Shown here: piece by piece, positions 49,592 through 58,808 of the stretch
Numbering within the stretch: position 1 is the stretch's first letter
Layout: each line of letters starts with the position of its first letter
Assembly: GCF_051251125.1 (NCBI RefSeq)
Contig: NZ_JBPCZL010000007.1
Origin: Carnimonas bestiolae
GTDB lineage: Bacteria; Pseudomonadota; Gammaproteobacteria; Pseudomonadales; Halomonadaceae
Length of the DNA: 64,000 nucleotides
Reading direction: 5' to 3' (one strand)
The notes under the pieces: model-generated
What the model saw: only the letters and a program-made list of their open reading frames with translations
The model's database searches: none
Told to the model about the DNA's origin: nothing
Program-made: the position numbers and the translations under genes

Positions 49592-52234
49592 ATGTCCGAA
49601 CCGCGCACCATCTATCTGAAGGATTACCAGCCACCGGCCTACTGGATTGATACGGTTAGCCTTAAATTTGTGCTCGATGACCACGATACCCGCGTACAGG
49701 CTACCCTGTCGGTGCGTCACAATCCGGCGCGTGAAGTGGGGCTGCCGCTGCGCTTGTACGGTGTCGATCTGACCCTGAAAGCCATCGCGCTGGATGGCCA
49801 GCCGCTCGAAGAAGGGCGCGATTATCGTATAGAGGGCGAAACCCTCGACGTGCTAAGCGTGGCGGAGCAATTCGAGCTGACCACTGAAGTCAGTATCGAT
49901 CCTGCTGCCAATACAGCGCTGGAGGGGCTATATCGCTCCAGTTCGATGTTCTGCACCCAGTGCGAACCTGAAGGCTTCCGCCGCATTACCTGGTACCCCG
50001 ATCACCCTGACGTGATGGCCGCTTATACCGTCACGGTGGTCGGCGATCGCGCTTCATTGCCGGTACTGCTCTCCAACGGTAACCCGATTGAATCCGGCGA
50101 TTTGCCCAACAATCGGCACTACGTGACCTGGCAGGATCCATTTCCCAAGCCTAGCTATCTCTTTGCGCTGGTGGCGGGCAATCTTGAGAAGCGTGAGGAC
50201 CATTTCATTACCCAGAGCGGACGCAAGGTAACGCTGCAAATCTGGGTTGAAAAGCAGGATCTCAACAAGACTGAATTCGCCATGGGCGCGCTCAAGCGGG
50301 CGATGCGCTGGGATGAAGATACCTACGGCCGTGAGTACGATCTCGACCTGTTCATGATTGTCGCGGTCAGCGATTTCAACATGGGGGCGATGGAAAACAA
50401 GGGCCTCAATATCTTCAACAGCGCGGCGGTGCTGGCGAACCCTGAAACGGCCACCGACGCCGCATTTCAGCGCATCGAAGGCATCATTGCCCACGAATAT
50501 TTTCATAACTGGTCTGGCGATCGCGTGACCTGTCGCGACTGGTTCCAGCTTGCGCTGAAGGAAGGGCTGACGGTATTCCGCGATCAGTCATTCTCAGCGG
50601 ATATTAACTCAGCACCGGTCAAGCGCATTCAGGATGTCAATTTCCTGCGTACCCACCAGTTTGCCGAAGACGCCGGTCCTACCGCTCATCCGGTCAGGCC
50701 CGAAAGCTTCATCGAAATATCGAATTTCTACACCCTGACCATTTATGAAAAGGGTGCTGAGCTAGTGCGTATGCTCAAGCACCTATTGGGGCCAGGCGAT
50801 TATCGCAAGGGTACCGATCTGTACTTTTCTCGCTTCGATGGCCAGGCGGTACGCGTAGAGGACTTTATCGATTCGCTGGCGGAAGCGGGCAATCGCGACC
50901 TCACTCAGTTCATGCGCTGGTACTCACAGGCCGGTACGCCCATGCTGGAGGTTAGCGATGAGTACGATGAAGGGGCGCAGCGCTACCGTTTGACGGTGCG
51001 CCAGCACACGCCTGCTACCCCCGGACAGCCCGCCGAGTCGAAGCAACCGCTGCATATTCCGCTGCGGTTAGGGCTTCTGAGTGAGCAGGGCGAGGCGCTG
51101 TCGCTGGTCATAGAGGGCAAAGCACTGGGTACCGATACCGTGGTAGAACTACGCGATGCCGAGCATAGCTTCGTCTTCGAAAACGTTGCCAGCCGGCCGG
51201 TGCCTTCATTGCTACGCGGGTTTTCAGCGCCTGTGCAGCTGCAATACGACCACTCGCCTGCCGCCTTGGCGCTGCTGATGAAGCACGACGAAGATGGCTT
51301 CAACCGTTGGGATGCTGGGCAGCAGCTGATGCGACGCGCGATAGAGTCAGCCATGCGTGCCATTCAGCAGCAGCAGGCGCCGGAGCTCGATCCGCTGTTG
51401 GCCGATGTGGTCGGTACGCTGGTATCAACGCCCAGCGACGACTACGCCGTTCTGGCAGAAATGCTCACCTTGCCGAGCGAGCAATACGTTGCGGGCTTCC
51501 AGCAGCGGATCGATGTCGATGCCATTCATCAGGCGCGCAATTTCGTGCGTCAGGCGCTAGGCGATACCTTCTACGCTGAATTCCTCGCGCTTTACCGTCA
51601 GCAGCAAAGCGATGCGCCTTACGTGCCCGAATTCAAGCAGATTGCGCAGCGTGCGATCAAAAACGTGGCGCTGAGCTATCTGTGTGCCAGCGGGCGCGAT
51701 GAAGGCCTCGCGCTGGCGAAGCAGCAGTTCGATGCAGACGCCAATATGACCGATGTGCGCGCGGCCATGACTCTGCTGGTGCACAGCGATAATAGCGAGT
51801 TGGCCGATCACGCAGTGAAACGCTTCGGCGAGCAGTGGGGGCACGACTCGCTGGTGATGGATGCCTGGTTCGGTATTCAGGTAACCCGTCCGCAGCCCGA
51901 TGTGCTCGAAAGGGTGAAATTCCTGATGCAGCATCCGGCGTTCTCGCTGAAGAACCCCAATAAGGTGAGGGCGCTGGTAGGGGCATTCGCGACCAATCGG
52001 GTTAACTTCCATCGCATTGATGGCGAGGGCTACCGGCTGCTGGCCGACGTAGTGATCGAGCTCAATCGCCTTAATCCCGAAATCGCCGCGCGCATGATTG
52101 TGCCGCTAACGCGCTATCAGCGCTTCGACGAACAGCGTCAGCAGCTGATGCGTGAACAGCTGGAGAGGATTCGCCGTGAGCCGCTGTCACGTAATCTGTT
52201 CGAAATAGTCGAGAAAGCGTTAGCGGCTGGCTAG
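49592..52234 (+). CDS. pepN: Aminopeptidase N
   Basis: A cytoplasmic M1-family zinc aminopeptidase that removes N-terminal residues from peptides during protein turnover. The 880-residue length fits E. coli PepN (870). The exopeptidase motif GAMENKG precedes the zinc site HEYFH (His301, Glu302, His305) with the third ligand Glu324 in LALKEGLTVF. The alpha-helical C-terminal half is complete. The ATG at 49592 with GGGAGG 6 nt upstream was preferred to an upstream frame start at 49565. A strong terminator lies 120 nt after the stop. Confidence 0.96.
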   Translation: MSEPRTIYLKDYQPPAYWIDTVSLKFVLDDHDTRVQATLSVRHNPAREVGLPLRLYGVDLTLKAIALDGQPLEEGRDYRIEGETLDVLSVAEQFELTTEVSIDPAANTALEGLYRSSSMFCTQCEPEGFRRITWYPDHPDVMAAYTVTVVGDRASLPVLLSNGNPIESGDLPNNRHYVTWQDPFPKPSYLFALVAGNLEKREDHFITQSGRKVTLQIWVEKQDLNKTEFAMGALKRAMRWDEDTYGREYDLDLFMIVAVSDFNMGAMENKGLNIFNSAAVLANPETATDAAFQRIEGIIAHEYFHNWSGDRVTCRDWFQLALKEGLTVFRDQSFSADINSAPVKRIQDVNFLRTHQFAEDAGPTAHPVRPESFIEISNFYTLTIYEKGAELVRMLKHLLGPGDYRKGTDLYFSRFDGQAVRVEDFIDSLAEAGNRDLTQFMRWYSQAGTPMLEVSDEYDEGAQRYRLTVRQHTPATPGQPAESKQPLHIPLRLGLLSEQGEALSLVIEGKALGTDTVVELRDAEHSFVFENVASRPVPSLLRGFSAPVQLQYDHSPAALALLMKHDEDGFNRWDAGQQLMRRAIESAMRAIQQQQAPELDPLLADVVGTLVSTPSDDYAVLAEMLTLPSEQYVAGFQQRIDVDAIHQARNFVRQALGDTFYAEFLALYRQQQSDAPYVPEFKQIAQRAIKNVALSYLCASGRDEGLALAKQQFDADANMTDVRAAMTLLVHSDNSELADHAVKRFGEQWGHDSLVMDAWFGIQVTRPQPDVLERVKFLMQHPAFSLKNPNKVRALVGAFATNRVNFHRIDGEGYRLLADVVIELNRLNPEIAARMIVPLTRYQRFDEQRQQLMREQLERIRREPLSRNLFEIVEKALAAG

Positions 52235-52353
52235 CGCGATAAGGGCGTAAGCGCCGGGGTAACGGGCCAGCGGCTCGCGCGATATCCCAAAGGCACTGCA
52301 CCATGGCGAGGAAGTATGTTCGCCTGCGCTAATGCTAGCGGGCGAGATAAAAG

Positions 52354-52392
52354 AAAAGTGCCATGTCGATTTGTTCGATATGGCACTTTTTT
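52354..52392 (+). terminator. Intrinsic terminator after pepN
   Basis: AAAAGTGCCAT (52354-52364) pairs with ATGGCACTTTT (from 52380), with a 15-nt loop that itself contains TCGA/TCGA, and ends in T6. Confidence 0.88.
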
Positions 52393-52485
52393 ATTGATTA
52401 ACCCTGGGTGTTGCTGCCGAGCCTGGGCGGTGCTGATAGCCACGGGCACGATTAATAGCGGGCGCAGCTGCCGCTTGGCGGTGTT

Positions 52486-52551
52486 CATGAGAATTTCTCA
52501 TGTTTATTTGAGTATAAGTCATTTCTATTCATGAAAGAACGTGTGTATAAA
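52486..52551 (+). promoter_or_regulatory. mesX-mesD promoter with two LysR-type (T-N11-A) sites
   Basis: Site 1 is the perfect palindrome CATGAGAA-T-TTCTCATG (52486-52502), which contains TGA-N7-TCA. Site 2 is TGAGTATAAGTCA (52509-52521), again TGA-N7-TCA, exactly 21 bp further on. A -10 TATAAA (52546-52551) follows with a poor -35. With a start near 52558 the sites centre at about -64 and -43, the normal placement for a LysR-type activator. TGAG-N5-CTCA is close to the MetR motif TGAA-N5-TTCA. Confidence 0.55.
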
Positions 52552-52666
52552 GATCGACTCACCGCTGCGAGTCAATGCTTAGTTGGCTAATTGCTTATCG
52601 CGTTAACGTCATTGCGTTCTAAGCCGTTGGCACTTCTTAATTAACGGATAGGGGCATGTTGCAAAC

Positions 52667-53644
52667 ATGAATAACGACATAACATTTAGTATTAACAGTA
52701 TTAGATTCGACGAGCATTATGTGCCCGCCGAACGCACGCGCATTACTACCAATTTCGCTAATCTCGCACGGGGAGAAAGCCGTCAGGCTAATCTGCGTAA
52801 TACTCTCACGATGGTGAATAATCGGTTCAATGCATTAGCGCACTGGGATAACCCGAAGGGCGATCGCTATTCGGTCGAGCTGGATATCCTCTCGGTAGAC
52901 GCTGATATTGAAGGTAATGGTAATAACTTTCCCATCATTGAAACCCTGAAAACCACCATTGTGGATCACCAGGATGATCGGCGTATCGAGGGAATGGTGG
53001 GAAATAACTTTTCTTCCTACGTACGCGATTACGACTTCAGTGTGCGGCTACTGGAACATAACAAGGACAGTGAGCAGTTCAGCATTCCCGATAAGTTTGG
53101 TGACCTGCACGGAAAACTGTTTGACTGTTTTATAAACTCCTCGACCTACCGCGAACAGTTCAGCAAGCCGCCGGTTATCTGTATTAGCGTGTCGAGTACA
53201 AAAACCTATTATCGCACTGAAAATTATCACCCCATACTAGGCGTTGAATATCGCCAGGATGAGTTTTCGCTAACCGACCAGTACTTCGCGAAAATGGGCA
53301 TGAAGATTCGCTATTTCATGCCGCCCAATGCCGTGGCACCGCTGGTGTTCTATTTCCGTGGCGATTTGCTGAATGATTACTCTAACCTCGAGCTCATCAG
53401 CGCCATTAGCACCATGGAAACCTTCCAGCGGATTTATCGCCCCGAGATATACAACGCCAATGCGGCTGCTAGTCAATGCTTCCAACCGCGCCTTGAGCAT
53501 GAAGACTTCTCTCTGACCCGCATCGTTTACGATCGCGAGGAGCGTAGCCAACTGGCGGTGAAACAGGCCAGGTTCACCGAAGAGAACTTCATTAAGCCAT
53601 ACCAAGGTGTACTGGATCAGTGGGCCGAGCATTACACTATTTGA
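52667..53644 (+). CDS. mesX: DUF1852 protein MesX, partner of methionine synthase MesD
   Basis: A 325-residue DUF1852 protein. This family, named MesX, is a putative oxygenase needed for the function of the folate-independent methionine synthase MesD in aerobic bacteria; it always travels with MesD. Features are FSINSIRFDEHYVP, NLRNTLTMVNNRFNALAHWDNPKGDRYSVELDILSVD and PPVICISVSSTKTYYRTENYHPILGVEY. No signal peptide, so cytoplasmic. The mesD gene begins 28 nt downstream, and a two-site LysR-type control region lies 120-180 nt upstream. Confidence 0.9.
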   Translation: MNNDITFSINSIRFDEHYVPAERTRITTNFANLARGESRQANLRNTLTMVNNRFNALAHWDNPKGDRYSVELDILSVDADIEGNGNNFPIIETLKTTIVDHQDDRRIEGMVGNNFSSYVRDYDFSVRLLEHNKDSEQFSIPDKFGDLHGKLFDCFINSSTYREQFSKPPVICISVSSTKTYYRTENYHPILGVEYRQDEFSLTDQYFAKMGMKIRYFMPPNAVAPLVFYFRGDLLNDYSNLELISAISTMETFQRIYRPEIYNANAAASQCFQPRLEHEDFSLTRIVYDREERSQLAVKQARFTEENFIKPYQGVLDQWAEHYTI

Positions 53645-53672
53645 TCAGGCAACAACGACAGGACGACGTAGC

Positions 53673-54701
53673 GTGAAAAAGTTATTACCCACAGCAACGG
53701 CAGGCAGTCTGCCTAAACCTTCATGGCTAGCCGAACCAGAGAAGCTCTGGTCGCCCTGGAAGCTGCAGGACGATGTGCTCACCGAAGGCAAGCACGATGC
53801 CTTGCGGCTGGTACTGCAAGAGCAGGAGCTGGCGGGCATTGATATCGTGAGCGATGGCGAGCAAACGCGTCAGCATTTCGTGACCACCTTCATTGAGCAT
53901 CTGAACGGGGTGGATTTCGAAAAACGCGAAACCGTGCGAATTCGCAATCGCTACGATGCCAGCGTTCCCAGCGTAGTGGGTGAGGTCTCGCGTCAAAAGC
54001 CGGTGTTTGTGGAAGATGCCAAATACCTGCGCCAATTGACCGAGCGGCCGATCAAATGGGCGCTGCCTGGCCCCATGACAATGATCGACACGCTTTACGA
54101 CGGCCACTACAAGAGCCGCCAGAAACTGGCCTGGGAGTTCGCTACCATTCTCAATCAGGAAGCGAAAGAGCTTGAGGCTGCAGGCGTCGATATCATTCAG
54201 TTCGATGAGCCAGCCTTCAATGTCTTCTTCGATGAAGTCAACGATTGGGGCATAGAAACGCTTGAACGTGCGATTGAAGGGCTGAACTGCGAAACTGCTG
54301 TTCACATCTGCTACGGTTACGGTATCAAGGCCAACACCGACTGGAAGAAGACATTGGGCAACGAGTGGCGCCAGTACGAAGATGTGTTCCCGAAACTACA
54401 GCGCTCGAATATCGACATGGTATCGCTTGAGTGTCAGAACTCTCATGTGCCGATGGAGCTGATCGAGCTGATTCGCGGCAAGAAGGTGATGGTAGGGGCG
54501 ATTGATGTGGCCACCGACACCATCGAAACGCCTCAGCAGGTCGCTGACACGCTACGCAAGGCGTTGCAGTTTGTTGATGCTGACAAGCTGTATCCGTGCA
54601 CTAACTGCGGCATGGCGCCGCTGCCGAGAAAAGTAGCGAGAGGGAAGCTTGCAGCATTGAGTGCGGGAGCTGATTTGGTCAGGCAGGAGTTGGAAGGCTA
54701 A
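53673..54701 (+). CDS. mesD: Core-domain methionine synthase MesD
   Basis: A 342-residue protein corresponding to the C-terminal catalytic barrel of cobalamin-independent methionine synthase (MetE), without the N-terminal half. Zinc ligands of the MetE site are visible: His and Cys in AVHICYGYG, Glu in VSLECQNSH and Cys in CTNCGMAPLPR. IDIVSDGEQTRQHFVTTFIEHLNG opens the barrel; QFDEPAFNVF follows. In MesD systems the methyl donor is not 5-methyl-tetrahydrofolate and is still unknown. The GTG at 53673 was chosen because homology (MKKLLPTATAGSLPKP) starts there; the frame runs on upstream into mesX. Confidence 0.9.
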   Translation: MKKLLPTATAGSLPKPSWLAEPEKLWSPWKLQDDVLTEGKHDALRLVLQEQELAGIDIVSDGEQTRQHFVTTFIEHLNGVDFEKRETVRIRNRYDASVPSVVGEVSRQKPVFVEDAKYLRQLTERPIKWALPGPMTMIDTLYDGHYKSRQKLAWEFATILNQEAKELEAAGVDIIQFDEPAFNVFFDEVNDWGIETLERAIEGLNCETAVHICYGYGIKANTDWKKTLGNEWRQYEDVFPKLQRSNIDMVSLECQNSHVPMELIELIRGKKVMVGAIDVATDTIETPQQVADTLRKALQFVDADKLYPCTNCGMAPLPRKVARGKLAALSAGADLVRQELEG

Positions 54702-54727
54702 TCAGCAGCGTCTCTTGCTAAATAACT

Positions 54728-54773
54728 AGCCCCGAATAATACGCCGAGGGTCGGCGGTTATTCGGGGCTTTTT
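54728..54773 (+). terminator. Intrinsic terminator after mesD
   Basis: AGCCCCGAATAA pairs with TTATTCGGGGCT, and an inner CGCCGA/TCGGCG stem extends it to about 18 pairs with a 3-nt loop; T5 follows. It starts 27 nt after the mesD stop. Confidence 0.92.
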
Positions 54774-54777
54774 GTTA

Positions 54778-55260
54778 CTATTCCAACGGCAGCGGGTTAT
54801 CGAATACCTTGCGCAGTACGAAGCTTGATTGCACGCCGGTAACGCCTTCGATGCGGGTAATATGGTTTAGCAGTAGATCGTGGTAATCGTCCATATCGCG
54901 CACCGTCACCTTGAGCTGGTAGTCGGCTTCTTGCCCAGTCACCAGTAACGCCTCGACGATTTGTGGCAGATCGGCAAGCTTTTTCTCAAACTGAGCAAAG
55001 CGCTCGGGGGTGTGGGCGTCCATTGAGATATAAAGCAGCGCCATTAACTTCAAGCCCAACTGCTTGGCGCTTACTTCAGCACGGTAGCCGCTAATCAGGC
55101 CGCTTTCCTCGAGCGCTCGAACTCGCCTCAAACAAGGGGAAGGAGAAAGACCAATGCGGTCGGCAAGCTCCTGGTTGCTAATGCGCCCATCGCGCTGCAG
55201 TACTTCTAGGATTTTACGGTCGTATCTGTCTAGCGAAAAAGCGGGTTCGGCCGAATTCAT
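54778..55260 (-). CDS. Lrp/AsnC-family transcriptional regulator
   Basis: A 160-residue feast/famine regulator. The N-terminal winged helix-turn-helix is LDRYDRKILEVLQRDGRISNQELADRIGLSPSPCLRRVRALEESGLI; the C-terminal RAM (ligand) domain follows, with the LLVTGQEADYQLKVTVRDMDDYHDLL segment. The ATG at 55260 has AGGAGAG 7 nt upstream; the open frame continues 23 codons further without homology. It is convergent with mesD. Its ligand (an amino acid) and targets are unknown; a role in controlling mesXD is possible only as a guess, because the sites upstream of mesX look LysR-type. Confidence 0.88.
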   Translation of the reverse strand: MNSAEPAFSLDRYDRKILEVLQRDGRISNQELADRIGLSPSPCLRRVRALEESGLISGYRAEVSAKQLGLKLMALLYISMDAHTPERFAQFEKKLADLPQIVEALLVTGQEADYQLKVTVRDMDDYHDLLLNHITRIEGVTGVQSSFVLRKVFDNPLPLE

Positions 55261-55430
55261 TCTGCTCTCCTGAAATCTTATTTCGTATTTTGTTTTTATT
55301 GTGCAATAAACTACTGCGCATTTAGCCATTGAAACTGCGTTGACGCAACATTCGATAGCCTCGGCAAGGCGGATCTTGCAAACGGCGTCGTCGCAGTGGA
55401 GGACTATTTAGCACCTGCTCAGCGACAGCA

Positions 55431-55718
55431 CTATTGGATAATAAATCCAAGCAGGCTTAGCCCAATCACCAGCCAGATAAGGCCACTAATAAATGCCTTG
55501 GCCATCAGGCGGCGAATACCTTTAACGAAAAGCGCGATGCCAATAACGGCCATCACAATGCTGAAGAGCGAATGGCCGATGCCCAATTCGTCGCCCAAGC
55601 CGCCGGCAAATCCTTTGAAACTATCGCCAAAAGACGAGAAGAAGGTATTAACCCACTCAATAAGCGTACGCAAAACGGCACCGATGGCCGCGCCCACCTG
55701 GGCAAAAAAGTCGTGCAT
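55431..55718 (-). CDS. Small two-helix membrane protein, unknown
   Basis: A 95-residue protein with an amphipathic Gly/Phe-rich N-terminal half (residues 1-45) and two hydrophobic segments at about 50-66 and 75-94, separated by KGIRRLMAKA. Not assigned to a family. It starts 48 bp after nfo on the same strand. The ribosome site is weak. Plus-strand frames here are shadows. Inner-membrane location inferred. Confidence 0.6.
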   Translation of the reverse strand: MHDFFAQVGAAIGAVLRTLIEWVNTFFSSFGDSFKGFAGGLGDELGIGHSLFSIVMAVIGIALFVKGIRRLMAKAFISGLIWLVIGLSLLGFIIQ

Positions 55719-55766
55719 AGGGTGTCCGTTTCAGCTGTAGTGAATTGTTATCGTAACGACCGACGG

Positions 55767-56618
55767 TTAGTGCTGGGTCGCCATTTGCGTATTCATCCAG
55801 CGAATCTCATCGGCCCAGCGCTGTGGCTCGACGGTTTCCAGGATCATTGGCAACCGATCGAGGCGGCTGTCGCCAATAAAGGCGCCAATGCCTTCCAGAC
55901 CAATATTGCCTTCGCCCAGACTATCGTGGCGATCAACGCGGCTGCCCAAGGCGCTTTTGGCATCGTTAACATGCAGGGCTTTCAGAAATTGCAGGCCGAC
56001 AATACGCTCGAACTCGTCCCACACCTGCGCTGCGCCAGCGGCTGAGGTGAGGTCGTAGCCAGCGGCAAAGGCATGGCAGCTATCGATGCACACGCCAACG
56101 CGCTGCTTGTCTTCCACCTGATCGATAATCTCGGCCAACTGCTCAAAACTATAGCCAAGGTTGCTGCCCTGACCAGCGGTATTTTCGATCACTGCGGTGG
56201 TGAAAGAGGTACGCTCCAGCGCTTGGTTAATCGACTCGGCAATCAGCGCTAGCGATTCGCTAGGGGATATCTTGCGCAGGTGGCTGCCTGGGTGGAAGTT
56301 CACGAGATGGATGCCCAACTGCTCGGCACGCTGTAGCTCATCGAGAAACGCTGCACGCGACTTTTCCAACGCAGCGCTATCAGGATGCCCCAGATTAATC
56401 AGGTAGCTGGCGTGCGGAAGAATCTGCTGCGGACCAAATCCGTGCTGCTCGCAGCCTTGCTTGAACGCCTCAATCTGTGCCGGATCGAGCGGCTTGGCCT
56501 GCCACTGGCGCTGATTCTTGGTAAATAGTGCAAAGGCACTGGCGCCTATCTCAACGGCGCGTTCGATCGTATTGGCGACCCCGCCTGCAGCGCTCACGTG
56601 GGCTCCCGTATAGTTCAT
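55767..56618 (-). CDS. nfo: Endonuclease IV
   Basis: Nfo cleaves 5' to abasic sites and removes 3'-blocking groups during base-excision repair. The 283-residue TIM barrel (E. coli Nfo 285) has the nine zinc ligands of the trinuclear site in order: His in PHASYLINLG, His in NFHPGSH, Glu in VIENTAGQGSNLGY, Asp and His in CIDSCHAFAAGYD, His in HVNDAK, Asp and His in DRHDSLGEGNIG, and Glu in MILETVEP. ATG start at 56618. In some species Nfo is controlled by SoxRS; no such box was identified here. Confidence 0.95.
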   Translation of the reverse strand: MNYTGAHVSAAGGVANTIERAVEIGASAFALFTKNQRQWQAKPLDPAQIEAFKQGCEQHGFGPQQILPHASYLINLGHPDSAALEKSRAAFLDELQRAEQLGIHLVNFHPGSHLRKISPSESLALIAESINQALERTSFTTAVIENTAGQGSNLGYSFEQLAEIIDQVEDKQRVGVCIDSCHAFAAGYDLTSAAGAAQVWDEFERIVGLQFLKALHVNDAKSALGSRVDRHDSLGEGNIGLEGIGAFIGDSRLDRLPMILETVEPQRWADEIRWMNTQMATQH

Positions 56619-56896
56619 GCCGGTGACATCCTGTCGCGTGATAAGTGGTTGAAAATGCGTTCAGTTTAGCAAAAGCTATGGTGCGACCACCACATGGGGT
56701 TTTGGTCCGCGTTGCACCCAGCGAACGATGCCGGAAACAACCGCGAATAGTGCAAGATAACCCAAGCGAGAGGGCGCGGTCGCTACGGTAATTGAGCAAT
56801 GCCATAAGAGTAAAAATGTCGCCGTAGCGTCTTTGCAACCTGTATCACTATGTAAGCCAACGTTGTTGTCGCTAGTATTTATATAGGGGGCGCGTC

Positions 56897-56950
56897 ATGA
56901 TGGTTAACGTTTTGAATTGGCTATCTTGCTCATGCCCAGCGAATTTATAG
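56897..56950 (+). CDS. Possible 17-residue leader peptide upstream of opgG
   Basis: An ATG-ATG start preceded 6 nt upstream by AGGGGG codes for MMVNVLNWLSCSCPANL and stops at TAG. A terminator-like hairpin lies 140 nt downstream and opgG 260 nt downstream. The good ribosome site is the only positive evidence; it could be a chance frame or part of a small RNA. Confidence 0.25.
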   Translation: MMVNVLNWLSCSCPANL

Positions 56951-57089
56951 CGAGATCACGGGTCAATGTAGTGTCGTGCATAACAACTTGCTACTGGCGA
57001 AGTTGATACGTTGCACCGTAAAAGAAACTGATGAGGGAAGTGGGCTTTTACTTCCTGATAGTCACTATTTTCGTTGGGGTGTGGTTATC

Positions 57090-57114
57090 GCTGGAAGGTA
57101 TTTCCAGCCTTTTT
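57090..57114 (+). terminator. Terminator-like hairpin in the opgG upstream region
   Basis: GCTGGAA pairs with TTCCAGC around a 5-nt loop and is followed by CC and T5. No annotated gene ends before it, so it implies a short transcript from 56880-57090 or an attenuator in the opgG leader. Confidence 0.6.
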
Positions 57115-57209
57115 ATGTTAGTTCAGAGCCACTGAATTTAGTGGGCTGATCCGCTACAATAGGTTGCATTACATGGTCTACGCCATGGTGTTCATTTAAG
57201 GAGTTTTGC

Positions 57210-58808
57210 GTGCCAGTGCACTCTCAATCACATAGGGTCGGCCCCCAGGGTCGGCTGCAAAAGCGAATTGCAGTACTTTCCATCGGCCTTGCGGGGTTTT
57301 TTAGCGCCCATCTGGCGTTTGCCTTCAATTTCGAAGATGTCGCCGATCAGGCGCGCAGCCTATCGCAGGAAAGTTATTCAGCTCCTTCCAGCAATCTTCC
57401 CGATAGCCTTAAACAGCTCGATTTCAAGCATTACTCCGATATTCAGTTCAAGCCCGATGCGTCGCTTTGGCGCAGCGAAGATCTACCCTTCGATATTGGC
57501 TTTTTCCATCAGGGCATGCGCTATGACATGCCGGTCAAAATCAATCAGGTCGATGAAGGTGAGGTGAAACCACTCACCTATAGTCCTGATCAGTTCAACT
57601 TCGGCGACAGCGGCATCGATCCCGCTAGCTTGCAGGACGTTAACGGGTACGCAGGGTTTCGCGTTAACCACAAGCTCGATGGCAGCAGCAAGCAGGAGAT
57701 GATGGTGTTCCTGGGCGCCAGCTATTTCCGCGCGATCGGCGGTAATCAGCGCTACGGTAGCTCTGGTCGTGGTGTTGCGATCAATACTGCATTGTCTTCT
57801 GGCGAAGAGTTCCCGCTGTTCAAGGAATTCTGGATTGCCAAGCCGAAGAAGGACGATCCCTATCTGGTGATTTACGCACTGCTCGACTCCAAGAGCCTGA
57901 CCGGTGCCTATCGATTTGTCGTGCGCCCCGGCGCTGACACCGTGGTCGATGTACGCTCTGAGCTATTCCTGCGCACCAGCGTCGATAAGATTGGTATCGC
58001 GCCGCTTACCAGCATGTACCTGTTCAGCCCGGCCCAGCCGAGTTCTGAGGTGAACTACCGCCCGGCCATCCACGACGCTAACGGACTGGCTATTCAGACC
58101 GCCAACGATCGGGGCGAAGATCAGTGGCAGTGGCGGCAGTTGGCGAATCCGCAACGTCTCAATATTTCCGACATTCCGGTTGAGAAGTTGCGTGGATTCG
58201 GATTGCTGCAAAACAGCCACAACTTCGATAACTACCAGGACCTTAACGATCGCTACGACCTGCGTCCCAGCCTCTGGATCAAGCCACTGGAAAATTGGGG
58301 TAAGGGGGATGTTGAGCTCGTCGAAATTCCCACGCCTGACGAAACCAACGACAATATCGTTGCGTACTGGAAACCCGAGGCAAAATTGCCGGTGGGCGAG
58401 CCGATCAATTTCAATTACCGCATGGTGGTTACCAAGGATGAGCAGCGTTTGAAAAACCCCGATCTGGCATGGGTCGATCAAACGCGTCGCTCGCTGGGCG
58501 AAACCACCCAAGACAATCTGGTGCGCAAGCCGGATGGCTCTAACGCCTACATCGTTGATTTCAAGGGCCCCAATCTGAAAGATCTGGATGCCAACAGCGG
58601 CGTAAGCCTTGAGGCAAGCGCAGGTGACAACGGCGATATCGTCGATCGTCAGGTTGTTCGCAATCCGGTTAGCGATGGCTTCCGCGTGATTTTGAAAGTG
58701 AAGGCGAAAGACGCGTCGAAACCGGTAGAAATGAACGCCTTCATCAAGGATGGAACCGGTCAGCGGTTGTCGGAAACCTGGAGCATGGTGCAGCAGCCCA
58801 ATGACTGA
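57210..58808 (+). CDS. opgG: Periplasmic glucan biosynthesis protein OpgG
   Basis: OpgG acts in the periplasm on the glucan backbone made by OpgH, shaping osmoregulated periplasmic glucans. The 532-residue protein has a long signal region (QKRIAVLSIGLAGFFSAHLAFAF, residues 17-39, after a basic N-terminus). FNFEDVADQARSLSQESY starts the mature part. Typical segments are FDIGFFHQG, LGASYFRAIGGNQRYGSSGRGVAINTA, FPLFKEFWI and TPDETNDNIVAYWKP. A GTG start at 57210 has AAGGAG 6 nt upstream. The opgH gene overlaps its end by 8 nt. Confidence 0.94.
   Translation: MPVHSQSHRVGPQGRLQKRIAVLSIGLAGFFSAHLAFAFNFEDVADQARSLSQESYSAPSSNLPDSLKQLDFKHYSDIQFKPDASLWRSEDLPFDIGFFHQGMRYDMPVKINQVDEGEVKPLTYSPDQFNFGDSGIDPASLQDVNGYAGFRVNHKLDGSSKQEMMVFLGASYFRAIGGNQRYGSSGRGVAINTALSSGEEFPLFKEFWIAKPKKDDPYLVIYALLDSKSLTGAYRFVVRPGADTVVDVRSELFLRTSVDKIGIAPLTSMYLFSPAQPSSEVNYRPAIHDANGLAIQTANDRGEDQWQWRQLANPQRLNISDIPVEKLRGFGLLQNSHNFDNYQDLNDRYDLRPSLWIKPLENWGKGDVELVEIPTPDETNDNIVAYWKPEAKLPVGEPINFNYRMVVTKDEQRLKNPDLAWVDQTRRSLGETTQDNLVRKPDGSNAYIVDFKGPNLKDLDANSGVSLEASAGDNGDIVDRQVVRNPVSDGFRVILKVKAKDASKPVEMNAFIKDGTGQRLSETWSMVQQPND

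Larger units (their letters stand above)
56619..57209. other. Divergent intergenic region, nfo / opgG
   Basis: About 590 bp. It holds a possible 17-codon leader ORF (56897-56950) with a strong ribosome site, a terminator-like hairpin (57090-57114) and TACAAT (57155-57160), a fair -10 for opgG whose -35 (CTGAAT, 17 bp upstream) is weak. The nfo promoter should lie at the left end. Confidence 0.5.
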
